Part shown: positions 1-11,960 of the stretch, in pieces
Numbering within the stretch: position 1 is the stretch's first letter
Layout of the letters: every line of letters begins with the position of its first letter
DNA from: Muraenolepis orangiensis
Taxonomy: Eukaryota; Chordata; Actinopteri; Gadiformes; Muraenolepididae
Length of the DNA: 64,000 nt
Assembly: GCA_027704905.1 (NCBI GenBank)
Contig: CM051019.1
Span: 21,513,995 to 21,577,994 of the forward strand
Direction of reading: 5' to 3'
Program-made: the position numbers and the translations under genes
The notes under the pieces: generated by a model
Database searches by the model: none
Told to the model about the DNA's origin: nothing
The model's input: only the letters and a program-made list of their open reading frames with translations

Positions 1-2657
1 TGGTCTTTTCCCAGTTGGATGTGCCTGGAAAACCTCCCTCGGGAGGCGACCAGGAAGCATCCTCACTAGATGCCCGAACCACCTCAACTGGCTCCTTTCT
101 ACGCGAAGGAGCAGCGGCTCTACTCCGAGTCTCTCACGAGTAACTGAGCTTCTCACCCTATCCCTCAGGGAGATACCAGCCACCCTCCTGAGGAAACTCA
201 TTTTGGCCGCTTGTATTCGCGATCTCGTCCTTTCGGTCATTACCCATTGTTCATGGCTATAGGTGAGGGTAGGAACGAAGACTGATCGGTAGATCGAGAG
301 CTTTGCCTTCTGGCTCAGCTCTCTTTTGGTTACAACGGTGCGCCAAAGTGCACCCAACACCGCTCCCGCTGCACCTATTCTCCTGTCAATCTCACGCTCC
401 ATCCTCCCCTCACTCGAGAACAAGACCCCGAGATACTTGAACTCCTTCACTTGGGATAAGGACTCCCTCCCTACTTGGAGTAGACAATCCACCGGTTTCC
501 TGCTAAGAACCATGGCCTCAGATTTGGAGGTGCTGATCCTCATCCCAGCCGCTTCACATTCTGCTGCAAACCGATCCAGTCACCATACTGATGACGCAAA
601 CAGGACCACATCTTCTGCAAACAGCAGAGATTCAATCCTGAGCCCACCATACTGAAACCCCTCCCCTCCATGACTACCCCTTGAAATTCTGTCCATGAAA
701 ATCACAAACAGGATGGGTGACAAAGCGCAGCCCTGGCGGAGGCCAACACCCACTGGGAACAGGACTGACTTACTACCGAGAATCCGGACACAGCTCTTGC
801 TTTGGCAGTACAGAGATTGGATGGCCCTCAACAGTGACCCCCGCACCCCATACTCCCGCAGCACCCCCCACAGTATTTCCCTAGGGACCCGATCATATGC
901 CTTCTCCAAATCCACAAAACACATGTAGACCGGATGGGCGTACTCCCAAGCCCCCTCCAGGATCCTTGCAAGAGTGAAAAGCTGGTCCGTTGTTCCACGA
1001 CCAGGACGGAATCCGCATTGTTCCTCTTCAATCTGAGGTTCGACTGTCGGCCGAACCCTCCTTTCTAGCACCTTGGAGTAGACTTTCCCAGGGAGGCTGA
1101 GTAATGTGATACCCCTGTAATTGGCACACACCCTCTGGTCACCCTTTTTGAACAGGGGTACCGCCACCCCCGTTTGCCACTCCTCAGGCACTGTCCCAGA
1201 CTTCCACTCAATGTTGAAAAGACGTGTCATCCATGATAGCCCCTCAACACCCAGAGCCTTTAGCATTTCTGGACGGATCTCATCAACCCCTGGGGCTTTG
1301 CCACTGCGGAGATGTTTGACTACCGCAGTGACTTCCTCCAGGGAGATTGGTGTTTGCCGTCCTTCATCCTCCAGCTCTGTCTCTACCATTGAGGGTGTAG
1401 TTGGATTAAGAAGTTCCTCAAAGTGTTCTTTCCACCGCCCGATCACCTCCTCAGTTGAGGTCAGCAATGTCCCCCTCCTGAGGCGCCGGATTGTTTGCCA
1501 GAAACGCTTTGGTGCCGACTGAAAGTCCTTCTCCATGGCTTCTCCGAATTCGTCCCACACCCGCTGCTTTGCCTCCGCTACAGCCGAGGCTGCCGTCCTC
1601 TTGGCCTGTCGATACCGCAACTGAGTCCGGAGTCTCACAGGCTAACATAGCCCGGAAGGCCTCCTTCTTCAGCCGGACGGCTTCCCTGACCACCAGTGTC
1701 CACCACGAAGTCCGAGGGTTACCGCCCCTTGAGGCACCAATGACCTTGAGGCCACAGCTCTCAACCGCAGCTTCGGCAATAGAAGCTTTGAACAATGACC
1801 ACTCTGGCTCAATGCCCTCAGCCTCCACAGAGATGCCCGAAAAATTCTGCCGGAGGTGGGAGTTGAAGGTCTCCCGGACAGGGGCATCCACCAGACGTTC
1901 CCAGTTCACCCGCACTACACGTTTGGGCTTACCAGGTCTGTCCAGAGGCTTCCCCCTGCCATCTTACCCAACTCACCACCAGATGGTGATCGGTTGACAG
2001 CTCTGCCCCTCTCTTCACCCGAGTGTCCAAAACATGCGGCCTCAGGCCAGCTGACACGATAACAAAGTCGATCATTGACCTTCGACCTAAGGTACTCTGG
2101 TACCATGTACACTTATGAGCATCCTTATGTTTGAATGGTGTTTGTTATGGCCAATCCATGACTAGCACAGAAATCCAATAACTAAACCCAACTCCGGTTC
2201 AGATCAGGTAGGCCGTTCATCCCCAACACGCCCTTCCAAGTTTCCCCATCGTTACCCACGTGTGCGTTGAAGTCTCCCAGGAGGACTATAGAGTCCCCTT
2301 CAGGAGCCCCATGCAGGACTCCATCCAGGGTGTGCAAGAAGGCGGGATATTCCGAACTGTTGTTTGGTGCATAGGCACAAACAACAGTCAGAGTTTTCCC
2401 TCCCATGACCCTAAGGCGTAGGGAGGCGACCCTCTCGTCCACCGGGGTAAACTCCAACAAAGCGGCACTCAGCCAGGGACTTGTGAGTGTCCCCACACCC
2501 GCCCGAAGGAAAGAGTCCAACCCCTATCCAGGAGTTTAGTTCCAGAGCCAGTGCTGTGCGTAGAGGTAAGCCCCACCAGATGTAATTGGTAGCGCTCCAC
2601 CTCCCGCACAAGCTCAGGCTCCTTCCCCCCCAGAGAGGTGACATTCAATGTCCCCAA
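1..2657 (-). pseudogene. LINE endonuclease-reverse transcriptase pseudogene
   Basis: This would be the polyprotein that nicks DNA and reverse-transcribes the element RNA. The endonuclease part starts with an MGTLNVTSLGGKEPEL-type N-terminus near 2,657 and has the LLGDFNAHVG catalytic segment near 2,250. The RT shows the GKAPGVDEI, NYRGITLLS, GFRPGRGT, FVDLEKAYDRVP and LRQGCALSP blocks. The catalytic box reads FAED instead of FADD, so the second catalytic aspartate is replaced. Stops and frameshifts separate the endonuclease (about 2,180 and 2,500), the linker (about 1,640-1,915) and the RT (about 580). The C-terminal part continues to base 1 in broken frames. It is not functional. Confidence 0.85.
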
Positions 2658-2700
2658 AGCCAGTCTCTGTTGGCTGGGTTTGGTCCGTCGAGGCCCCCTG
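1..2700 (-). mobile_element. RTE/Rex3-like non-LTR retrotransposon, decayed, 3' end outside window
   Basis: The minus strand reads as an ordered LINE ORF: apurinic-type endonuclease at about 2,660-2,180, a linker, reverse transcriptase at about 1,640-580, and the C-terminal region down to base 1. The 5' end lies near 2,660-2,700, because no LINE protein is readable beyond it. The 3' end is cut by the window edge. Assignment to the RTE/Rex3-like group rests on overall protein resemblance and is less certain than its being a LINE. Confidence 0.85.
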
Positions 2701-3284
2701 CACTGCCTCCTAACTGGCAGTGCACCCGACCCCAGCGGTCTTCCCGTAGGTGGTGGATTTCCACTATTCCACTACATATAAAGCATAGATCCAGAGCCCT
2801 CTTGTTTTGACTATTAAGAAGTTTGCTCTTACTTTGTGAACGTATCCAGGGAAATGGCACACGTCCTGGCCAGCGTTTAAGCATCCAGTTAACCGCAATG
2901 AAAAACAGCCCTGAAATAAAACAAGAATTTGTGTTAGTCACTAATTCTTTAGGTTTCTGAAGATACAATCGATTTATTTTCAGAACACATTTGTTAAACT
3001 ACTTACAAGCACAAATGCATATCAACAGGCATTTGCACATGGTGACTACAGTGGATACCAACCCATCACCCTCATGGGCTAAAAGGTCCATCTGAAAGAT
3101 AAAATATGATTAGAATATAAAAGATCTTTAATTATCGTATTCTTTTGACTATGCATAATTATAATATATAATATAATTTATACTGCCAATGTTGTTGTTT
3201 ATATAAATATCATTATTAGATCATATAATGTGACACTAGCATTGTTTAATTGATTGTTTTAGTATTTTTAGTTTGATCAACACA
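2700..3284. other. AT-rich non-coding stretch
   Basis: There is no convincing exon, RNA gene or named repeat here. The sequence becomes AT-rich after 2,950 and leads into the LINE-tail sequence that begins the tandem duplication. Confidence 0.5.
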
Positions 3285-4445
3285 TCAACTGTTGCTCTTA
3301 TTACACACCCCTGCTCACTACCTACTGTATATATATGTGTATATATTTATCTAGTTGATACAACTGCATACCCCTGCTCACTACCTCTTCATACTTGTAT
3401 ACCTGTGTATATATTCCTATTATTCTGAACAAATGTCATACCTACTCTATACGTTATTTTATACATTTTGTTAGTGGTAGTTTTTTAGAAGACTATTTTA
3501 ACATCTTATTTAAGTACATTATATATTACCATGCACTTTACACTTTACAACATTTGCACTCAGGTTAGATGCCAAATACTTGTCTCTGTACTGTACTTGT
3601 GCTGTGCACTGACAATACATTTGAATCTTATCTAATACATTCCCAAAGTTAGAATGTACCACATAGTCGATTACTTACTCATCCTATGTCACTGTTTGAA
3701 AGCTAGATCCAAACGCTCTGTAGTTATCCTATGATCCTTTCGTGATTGTATTTGTATAGCTGTCTGGCAGTATAGTGGCATATTTATAAATGATTCATCA
3801 ATAAAACCGTGAAATAAAAAGAAAGGTCAACATATTGAAACGCTCAAAGACGATAGTCTGTACAAAGCAACTTTGTGCATGAATTGGGCTTCCCTTTTGT
3901 CTTTGTTCGAGCGACTGTCCCAGGTCCCAGAGATGTCGAATGGTACCGGTTACTAACGACACAAGTACAGTGGCCCACCATCTCCTCCGAGAGGACCACC
4001 GTGGAGCAGGTGGAGGTGGACTGAAAGTCTACAGCAGTGTGAGCAATTAGACCAAATCTTTAAGAATGCTGGTCTACTTACCAGACGGACTTGCGTTTTG
4101 GCTCAAAGCGCAGCTCTACCCAGCTCGCATACTTTCACTTTCGCTTTTGTATCCTACACGTAATGGTTATTATAAGTTATTATAATAAGCGGTAGCCTAC
4201 TCGTCATATCATTGTCAAGTCAATCAATATATATATATTATGGTGTGTAGGAGTACACCATGACCGCGGACGGACTAGGACCACACATGTTTGTAATTCA
4301 GAATCCGAGCTTCACAAGCACAGGCCTACCACGACAAGACAAACCACCACATGGGTGGAACCCACAAGTCCATGAAACATGATACCTGTCATAATGTTTA
4401 GAGTACAGAAAAAAAACTTGTTTTATTTCAACTGCTTTAATCACT
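3285..4445. repeat. Direct duplication, copy 1 (offset 1,794 bp)
   Basis: This segment is repeated almost identically at 5,066-6,218. It begins with a LINE 3' tail (about 3,285-3,640, ending in an AATCTTATCTAATA-type stretch). It continues through a CpG-containing part (3,890-4,150) and a dyad near 4,238. Copy 1 carries about 19 bp near 4,410 that copy 2 lacks. The few differences mean the duplication is recent. Confidence 0.9.
4081..4148 (-). promoter_or_regulatory. ISRE-like site next to a possible 5' exon (copy 1)
   Basis: On the minus strand, AAAAGCGAAAGTGAAAGT (4,148-4,131) fits the interferon-stimulated response element pattern GAAANNGAAA. About 50 bp downstream is a strong splice donor, CTG|GTAAGT, at 4,082/4,081. 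A candidate acceptor and a short reading frame follow, near 4,035-3,850. No product is recognised. A 10-base pattern can occur by chance, so the regulatory call is tentative. Confidence 0.3.
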
Positions 4446-4700
4446 GTGAGAACGATTTAATCAAACTAAACTAGCATACTTCCTTTGCCTTCACGACGCT
4501 GAATTAGACTTTGTATTGTTTCAGTTTCGTTCTAGGGTTCAGCTCAACGTTAGGGTGAAAGCCACTCAAAGAGCCATTTAGGACAGTCAGACGGCCACTA
4601 ATAGTTACCAAGAATTCAGCCACTTACCGCAAGGATTGATAATGTGTCTGACTCTCTGACATGATCTATCAGTCGTCAACCAGCTCTGTCAAACCTTCAC

Positions 4701-4780
<80 letters not shown>

Positions 4781-5065
4781 CCACGTGCGCATGCGCACTG
4801 ATGTGTGTGCGTGTGTGTATGTGCGTGTGTCCTCATTACAGTATTATGTAGTATTTCTACATTAGCGACGATTTGAGAAAGTCTATTGACAATATATGTT
4901 TCCTCATGTTTACTATAAACTCTGCTGACAAAACCCTTTCACCATCAACGGCAATGTGTCATAACTCCCTACCTCTAACTATAGTTTACATATTTATTGT
5001 TTGCATACCTGTATGATAGCCATGTACATTTTTACTGAACTTACTGTATTTCTATATTAATCTAC
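4446..5065. other. Spacer between duplicated copies, with (GT)n
   Basis: A pure GT microsatellite runs from about 4,702 to 4,778 and is followed by degenerate GT to about 4,830. No gene is visible in the rest. Confidence 0.7.
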
Positions 5066-6218
5066 AACTGTTGCTCTTATTACACACCCCTGCTCACTAC
5101 CTGTTGTATATATATGTGTATATATGTATCTAGTTGATACAACTGCATACCCCTGCTCACTACCTCTTCATACGTGTATACTTACCTGTGTATATATTCC
5201 TATTATTCTGCACAAATATCATACCTACTCTATACGTTATTTTATACATTTTGTTAGTGGTAGTTTTTTAGAAGACTATTTTAACATCTTATTTAACCAC
5301 TGTACATTATATATTACCATGCACTTTACTCCAACATGTGCACTCTGGTTAGATGCCAAATACTTGTCTCTGTACTGTACTTGTGCTGTGCACTGACAAT
5401 ACATGTGAATCTAATCTAATACATTCCCAAAGTTAGAATGTACCACATAGTCGATTACTTACTCATCCTATGTCACTGTTTGAAAGCTAGATCCAAACGC
5501 TCTGTAGTTATCCTATGATCCTTTCGTGATTGTATTTGTATAGATGTCTGGCAGTATATGCCACTATAGTGGCATATTTATAAATGATTCATCAATAAAA
5601 CCGTGAAATAAAAAGAAAGGTCAACATATTGAAACGCTCAAAGACGATAGTCTGTACAAAGCAACTTTGTGCATGAATTGGGCTTCCCTTTTGTCTTTGT
5701 TCGAGCGACTGTCCCAGGTCCCAGAGATGTCGAATGGTACCGGTTACTAACGACACAAGTACAGTGGCCCACCATCTCCTCCGAGAGGACCACCGTGGAG
5801 CAGGTGGAGGTGGACTGAAAGTCTACAGCAGTGTGAGCAATTAGACCAAATCTTTAAGAATGGTGGTCTACTTACCAGACGGACTTGCGTTTTGGCTCAA
5901 AGCGCAGCTCTACCCAGCTCGCATACTTTCACTTTCGCTTTTGTATCCTACACGTAATGGTTATTATATGTTATTATAATAAGCGGTAGCCTACTCGTCA
6001 TATCATTGTCAAGTCAATCAATATATATATATTATGGTGTGTAGGAGTACACCATGACCGCGGACGGACTAGGACCATACATGTTTCTAATTCAGAATCC
6101 GAGCTTCACAAGCACAGGCCTACCACGACAAGACTAACCACCACATGGGTGGAACCCACAAGTCCATGAAACATGATACCTGTCATAATGTTTAGAGTAT
6201 TTCAACTGCTTTAATCAC
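5066..6218. repeat. Direct duplication, copy 2
   Basis: Near-identical to 3,285-4,445, including the LINE 3' tail, the ISRE-like site and the 4.2 kb dyad. It diverges just after the shared ATTTCAACTGCTTTAATCACTG boundary. Confidence 0.9.
5875..5942 (-). promoter_or_regulatory. ISRE-like site next to a possible 5' exon (copy 2)
   Basis: This is an unchanged duplicate of the copy 1 site. The ISRE-like motif lies at 5,942-5,925 and the GTAAGT donor near 5,875. Both are preserved, but the duplication is too recent for that to show selection. Confidence 0.3.
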
Positions 6219-6862
6219 TGGAATGCAGAACAATGTGTTTCATTTATCATATGATTTATTTATATGACACAATTATTACAATAATGATAATACAACAATT
6301 TGACAAATATTTGAATATTTGAGTGTACATAATCATACTTTAACTGATATGATTTTGTGTTATTGGCATGTAGACACTAGAAGAAGAATTGTCGAAGCTT
6401 CACTGTTCACAGTTGACATCTTCACCCTGTGGAGAAGTTATATTAGGTTTGCAAAATGAGGTACAGTTAACCGTGATGTACACACACCATTCAGCATTCA
6501 TATCTAAATTAACAGCATTATTAGCAGTATTGAAGTTCAAAGCCATACTAGTATTATATCCTGCATGGAGGGAATCCTACAGAATTGAATCCCACTTTGA
6601 TGAAATTATCGTACTTCTACTTACGGTAATGTAAGTGTTGTGAAGCCATATTATTCAACAGATCAGAGTGTAGGACACTTAAAGACACCCATGATTATTC
6701 ATCCATGATGATACGTCATTCGTACAACCGTGTTGTGCATACAGTTGTAAGCAATCAATGCATAATACAAAAGTCAAATACTTACACATCTGACTCATCC
6801 AATCCTGGGAAATCAAAAAACACAGTCATTCATTTTGCATGTCCACATATTAGCAGTCTATA
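6219..6862. other. AT-rich stretch without recognised gene
   Basis: An open frame of about 80 codons at 6,389-6,634 has no recognisable domain and no convincing splice context. It is treated as chance. Confidence 0.4.
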
Positions 6863-7779
6863 ATATACTAATTGTTTTTTACTGCAATGGACAAGATCAT
6901 AAGCGACTTAGACACTAGGTTCCGCACCACTGAACATATTGTGGAAGCATTTTCTGCTGTTCTGAAAGTTGGGAAGATTGCTGAGGATGAAGTCCCTTCT
7001 GTTTGCCAACCACTGATCAGGAAGTATTCAAAACATCTTACACCTGAGTTTCAAAATGAAGTAAGACTTGATCAGTGACTTTGCCTGTAAGAAGGCTAGG
7101 CGCTGGGCTCTTGGTGAGCTGAGCAAGGGCTCGTAAAAACTGTTAAAGGGCAAGGCTATGGTAACGATATTGGATCACTACACACAAGATGCATGATGAG
7201 AAAAAGTCTGAGAACAGGTAATATTCTCTGATTTAGCACCACCATAAGGCCTTTTCATTTCCATTTCCGTTTTGTTGTCCATTTACACTTTAATACCTGC
7301 TTATTTTGTAGTTGGTATGTATATTTCATTTTAAAATCTGCTGCTCATGTTATTTTTGTGTTATAGCATTTTATAAATGATAATATTGGTGGTAATGTTC
7401 ACGTTATTTAAATTTAAGAGGTCATGTATATTTAAGTTATATTTATTTGGATTTATGCATTCATGTTGAGAATGTTCCATTCAAAGATGTTATTATTAAA
7501 AAGGCATTTACACCATAAAAGATGACTATTGAGATCTATTGTCAGGAATGTTAGTCTTGAATCAAATAGTGAATTCTACTGCAGCAGAATGTTGCACGTC
7601 TGCAGAATGTTATTTTTCACAGCTCAGTGTCAGTAAATATTGTGCAGTTAGTATTGAACTACAAGATAGATGCAAGCCTGTACAGGTAGTGCTATTTAAA
7701 GCATAAATGAGTCGGTTGGGTTCTGGAGGTCGTTACAGCAATTGTGCTTGGTTGGCGTGGCCTGTGCCTGGTGGTGGGG
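6863..7779 (+). mobile_element. hAT element fragment, internally deleted
   Basis: This matches the 3' part of the intact hAT element at 44,734-48,293, starting at the segment encoding FFTAMDKIISDLDTRF and ending in its 3' UTR. The coding part jumps at about 7,065 from EFQNEVR to the C-terminal LISDFACKKARRW segment. That removes roughly 290 bp, including the hAT dimerisation block. The terminal 50 bp and the inverted repeat are replaced by a minisatellite starting at 7,780. Confidence 0.85.
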
Positions 7780-8260
7780 CCTTACACGGTATGCTCACTA
7801 GCGCCCCGAGTGGCCGGGTGTCGAGGAGAAGGGCCTTACACGGTATGCTCACTAGCGCCCCCAGTGGCCGGGTGTCGAGGAGAAGGGCCTTACACGGTAT
7901 GCTCACTAGCGCCCCCAGTGGCCGGGTGTCGAGGAGAAGGGCCTTACACGGTATGCTCACTAGCGCCCCCAGTGGCCGGGTGTCGAGAAGAAGGGGCCTT
8001 ACACGGTATGCTCACTAGCGCCCCCAGTGGCCGGGTGTCGAGGAGAAGGGGCCTTACACGGTATGCTCACTAGCGCCCCCAGTGGCCGGGTGTCGAGGAG
8101 AAGGGCCTTACACGGTATGCTCACTAGCGCCCCCAGTGGCCGGGTGTCGAGGAGAAGGGCCTTACACGGTATGCTCACTAGCGCCCCCAGTGGCCGGGTG
8201 TCGAGGAGAAGGGGCCTTACGCGGTATGCTCACTGGCGCCCCCAGTGGCCGCTTCACATA
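7780..8260. repeat. 54-bp minisatellite, about 9 units
   Basis: The unit contains CTTACACGGTATGCTCACTAG and AGTGGCCGGGTGTCGAGG. Units begin at 7,834, 7,888 and so on at 54-bp spacing, with occasional one-base length changes. Because 54 is divisible by three, long spurious frames run through it on both strands. Confidence 0.95.
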
Positions 8261-9428
8261 TTCAGCCAACTAGTTATTAGAACAGCTTTGAAAACCACTG
8301 TCCTTTCCCTTTGCCCCACTAGCAACCTAGTACTACTATCACCCTAGTACTATCACCCTAGTACTATCTTCACTGTATTGGGGTAAACAAACGGGTGGAC
8401 TGTGTTATACTCACTTACTGACCAACCCCAATTACTACAGAGACCCTTCAGTCCTAAAAGGTTATCTTTTTTTTTTAATCTTGAAGATAATAAATTGTGG
8501 GCATAAGATAATAATCTTGTGCGAAGTTGAATCTGAAACGTGATGTCCTCCAGCCCAGAGCTATGGGACACTGAGGACTGTTGATGAAGAGGAGCTGGAT
8601 TAATGTGTGTTTGGCAGTTGTGTTCCTTATGATGAAGATATTTGATCTTTGTGTGACACTAGTGGAGGAACTGGACTTACCGTTCTCCAGTAGAAGCCCT
8701 CTGGAAGCTGTTGATCTTGATTTAACACTAAGGAATTATACATACAACTTAGTGATGACACCATATTTTAGTCGTTTTGGCCTATGTGCTCTACCTCTCT
8801 CATTCGTGTCATCAGTAGCAATGAACTCATTTACAAAGGGATCTATTTTTTTAATTAGAAAAGCATAGAATACGTTAGGCCTATTTAGAAATACAGGACC
8901 TTTAAAGTGCTTTCCACAGCCTGCTGTGAATGATAACAAGCTCTAACTATTATACATGGCTGTATTACATGAAAGACACAGCCACAATCATATGTGTGGA
9001 ACTATCAAGAACTGAGTCTACAGGGTCAATTAAATAATGCTTTAATATGGTTAAACACTTTCATCTTTGAACACTTAACTTGATGCTATACAAGGTTGTC
9101 TGTGTACAATGTGTTGTCAACATATACAGCATGACAGTCAATTCTGCTTCTGTTATTTGTCATTCAAATAATGTCAGTAAACAACCACAGCAGAATTGAC
9201 TGGAATCGTATCATCAAGACTCAAATCAATGTTTGGTTCAACAGGTCTTGTTCATCTAAAAGCTTTAGGACAGTTGCAGTTGGTTTTTACTTTTCATGTT
9301 CATGTTCAATGTCACCTGGAGGAGGTTGTTCATCGTCTTCTGATGACACGCTGATTGGGTAATCTCTTTGGTTAGGAGAGCTGTACCTTCTCCAGCTTAT
9401 TTTGAGTGTGGTCGAAGTGAACTGTAAC
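8261..9428. other. Intergenic, no gene recognised
   Basis: An open frame of 95 codons at 8,581-8,868 shows hydrophobic stretches but no domain I recognise and no splice or promoter context. The remaining sequence looks unique and non-coding. Confidence 0.4.
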
Positions 9429-9429
9429 T

Positions 9430-9712
9430 GACCAATAGGAATAAGACACAGAGCTGAAGGACCAATAGGAATAAGACACAGACCTGAAGGACCAATAGTA
9501 ATAAGAGAGCTGAAGGACCAATAGGAATAACACACATTACCTGAAGGACCAATAGGAATAAGACAGAGCTGAAGGACCAATAGGAATAAGATACAAAGCT
9601 GAAGGACCAATAAGAATAAGACAAAGAGCTGAGGGACCAATAGGAATAAGACACAGACTTGAGGGACCAATAGGAATAAGACAGAGCTGAAGGACCAATA
9701 GGAATAAGACAA
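9430..9712. repeat. About 28-bp minisatellite, about 11 units, each with CCAAT
   Basis: The unit is GCTGAAGGACCAATAGGAAT followed by AAGACACA, with length variants from 24 to 30 bp. Each unit contains one CCAAT pentamer. Confidence 0.9.
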
Positions 9713-10151
9713 AACATTATGAGATAAAACATGATGTTAAGATAAAGGCTTTAATGTAGGCCTGGTTCTCAGAATCAGCATCAGAACCTTTATAGTCAGT
9801 AAAATGGTTTAGCAATCCTCACAACACTTTTACTAACAATTGAAAAATAAATTATTTAAAAAAAGAAAAATCTCAAATACAAAATATATAAGTTAGAAAA
9901 TGTACATAAAAAAAGGATAAATAATTGTATATCTACATATTGAGCACTTCATGATGACCGTTCTTTGGGAGTGGGAGGATTGTGGCAGCCTTCAGGCAGG
10001 GTGGCATAATGGGGCTGAACAGGGACAGGTTGAAGATCTTTGTGACGACCAAGAAGGAAGAGCAAAATAAGTGCTGGAGAAAACAACGAAAGAATTTAAA
10101 AAAACCTTATGTAAAAAAAAAACCTAAACAGCCCCTCAGTGTGAATCATCT
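9713..10151. other. LINE/SINE-tail-like and AT-rich sequence
   Basis: The TCAGAATCAGCATCAGAACC stretch near 9,770 resembles the tails of fish LINEs and SINEs. No gene was seen. Confidence 0.4.
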
Positions 10152-10843
10152 GTGTTAAAAGTAGAACTTCTGATCAGTCCTACTGTGTTATAGTAGAACT
10201 TCTGATCAGTCCTACTGTGTTATAGTAGAACTTCTGATCAGTCCTACTGTGTTATAGTAGAACTTCTGATCAGTCCTACTGTGTTAAAGTAGAACTTCTG
10301 ATCAGTCCTACTGTGTTATAGTAGAACTTCTGATCAGTCCTACTGTGTTATAGTAGAACTTCTGATCAGTTCTACTGTGTTATAGTAGAACTTCTGATCA
10401 GTCCTACTGTGTTATAGTAGAACTTCTGATCAGTCCTACTGTGTTATAGTAGAACTTCTGATCAGTCCTACTGTGTTATAGTAGAACTTCTGATCAGTCC
10501 TACTGTGTTATAGCAGAACTTCTGATCAGTCCTACTGTGTTATAGCAGAACTTCTGATCAGTCCTACTGTGTTATAGTAGAACTTCTGATCAGTCCTACT
10601 GTGTTATAGTAGAACTTCTGATCAGTCCTACTGTGTTATAGTAGAACTTCTGATCAGTCCTACTGTGTTATAGTAGAACTTCTGATCAGTCCTACTGTGT
10701 TATAGTAGAACTTCTGATCAGTCCTACTGTGTTATAGTAGAACTTCTGATCAGTCCTACTGTGTTATAGTATAACTTCTGATCAGTCCTACTGTGTTATA
10801 GTATAACTTCTGATCAGTCCTACTGTGTTATAGTAGGACTTCT
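10152..10843. repeat. 32-bp minisatellite, about 21 units, self-complementary core
   Basis: The unit is AGTAGAACTTCTGATCAGTC followed by CTACTGTGTTAT. Arms AGTAG/CTACT flank the perfect palindrome CTGATCAG. The units are nearly identical, with a few TAGCAG, TAGTAT and TTCTAC variants. Confidence 0.95.
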
Positions 10844-10964
10844 GGGGGGAGGCGGCACACAGTCTGGGCCAGTACCAAAAACCGTTTTGATTTGAAACCT
10901 ATTCTGCTGGATCCCAGATGATCCATCTCTGGGCTGCCTTTCTGAATGTGAATCTTCCTCCTAC

Positions 10965-11066
10965 CTGTCGCTGGTAGAACAGCAGGAAGTAGGGAGTTGG
11001 AGCACAGCCATTGGTCCTCCTGGTCGTTGGCCTTGTCCTGATTGGCCTCTTCACTGAGGTCATGTC
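10965..11066 (-). CDS. Candidate exon of an unidentified gene
   Basis: The minus-strand stretch is bounded by acceptor TTCTCCCAG (just above 11,066) and donor CAG|GTAGG (10,964). It has one open frame of exactly 34 codons, starting DMTSVKRPIRTRP and ending PYFLLFYQRQ. The copy at 29,262-29,440 has lost 18 bp at the donor. The protein is not recognised. Its phase does not join directly to the exon at 11,785-11,960, so any model needs another exon or is wrong. Confidence 0.3.
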
Positions 11067-11175
11067 CTGGGAGAAGGTTCAAAGATTCAAAGATGTTTTT
11101 GTTACATGCACAATCATCAATCAAACATCAATAATCAATCATCTATGCCATTTTTCAATACATTTTTAAACAACC

Positions 11176-11525
11176 TGTCACGGTTATGGTGGTTGACAGG
11201 GGGCGTGCACCGCCGCGTCACTAGGGCACATTGCTCGTTCGTACTTCTTGTATTCGCGGATGTATGTTACAAGTTCTCCGGTAACCCACTTACCTGTTTT
11301 CTGCCTATTCGCTACTTCGACCTCCCGGTATCCAGACTCCTCGCCTGTCCCTGATCATCCGCCTGTCTACAACCTGTCGGTACTACGCACCTCGACCTCC
11401 CGGTATCCAGACCTCTTGCCTGTCCATGACCATTCCATGTGCATTTTGCAAATAAACCACCTGTTCTCCCCTCTCTGGTCTGTTGTCTGCGTTCGGGGTC
11501 CAACCCACACACTGCACTTGTGACA
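11176..11525. mobile_element. Solo LTR of a Gypsy-type retrotransposon
   Basis: The 350-bp insert starts TGTCACGG and ends TTGTGACA, the TG...CA form of an LTR. It contains an AATAAA-type signal (GCAAATAAACC, about 11,448). A 5-bp target duplication, CAACC, lies at 11,171-11,175 and 11,526-11,530. The block copy near 29,533 shows the empty site. Confidence 0.85.
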
Positions 11526-11784
11526 CAACCTTTGACTATATTAGTCCCCTTGGCTGGAGACCTCTGAATAAAGTACTGTTCTTGAATATTTATTGTTGCA
11601 CAAGTATCAGTGTTATGGGTCTTATTAATTCATGCATTGATATGATATGATGTGATTGATATGATGATATTGATAATATCATGACAATATAGAGCATAAT
11701 ATTCACACGCATCACGAATATATATGAGAAGGAGGCTAGACGGTTACACAGAAATGCTTCTCCTCAGATCTTCAGATGTGGTAC

Positions 11785-11960
11785 CTGCTGATGCACGGGG
11801 ATAGGTGCTCTAGTCTCTGGACCAGGGCTCTGGCGTCTGGCTCCAGGTGGTCTAGACCCCTGACCTCAGTGAGGGAAAGGTCCTGAGGGTCCTGGTCAGG
11901 TACCATAAGGATCAGCAGGTCCACCATCCAGCGCACCAGGGAGGTGTGGAGAGAGGAGAC
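11785..11960 (-). CDS. Candidate exon of an unidentified gene (intact copy)
   Basis: The 176-bp minus-strand exon has acceptor TCTTCCAG and donor CAG|GTACC. It has a clean frame that starts VSSLHTSLVRWMVDLL and ends with LEHLSPCIS. It looks like real coding sequence: no stops, helical hydrophobic character, good splice sites. Its duplicate at 35,289-35,464 keeps the length and both splice sites but has gained a nonsense codon and a Trp-to-Arg change. I do not recognise the family. Confidence 0.45.

Noticed and set aside
2182..2520. Stand-alone endonuclease gene
   Set aside because: It is the endonuclease domain of the decayed RTE-like LINE, in order with its RT on the same strand.
5124..5396. 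90-codon frame in duplication copy 2
   Set aside because: It lies in a LINE 3' tail that occurs several times in the window, and copy 1 does not keep the frame.
8581..8868. 95-codon frame with hydrophobic stretches
   Set aside because: No homology I recognise, no promoter or splice signals, and composition typical of AT-rich intergenic DNA.
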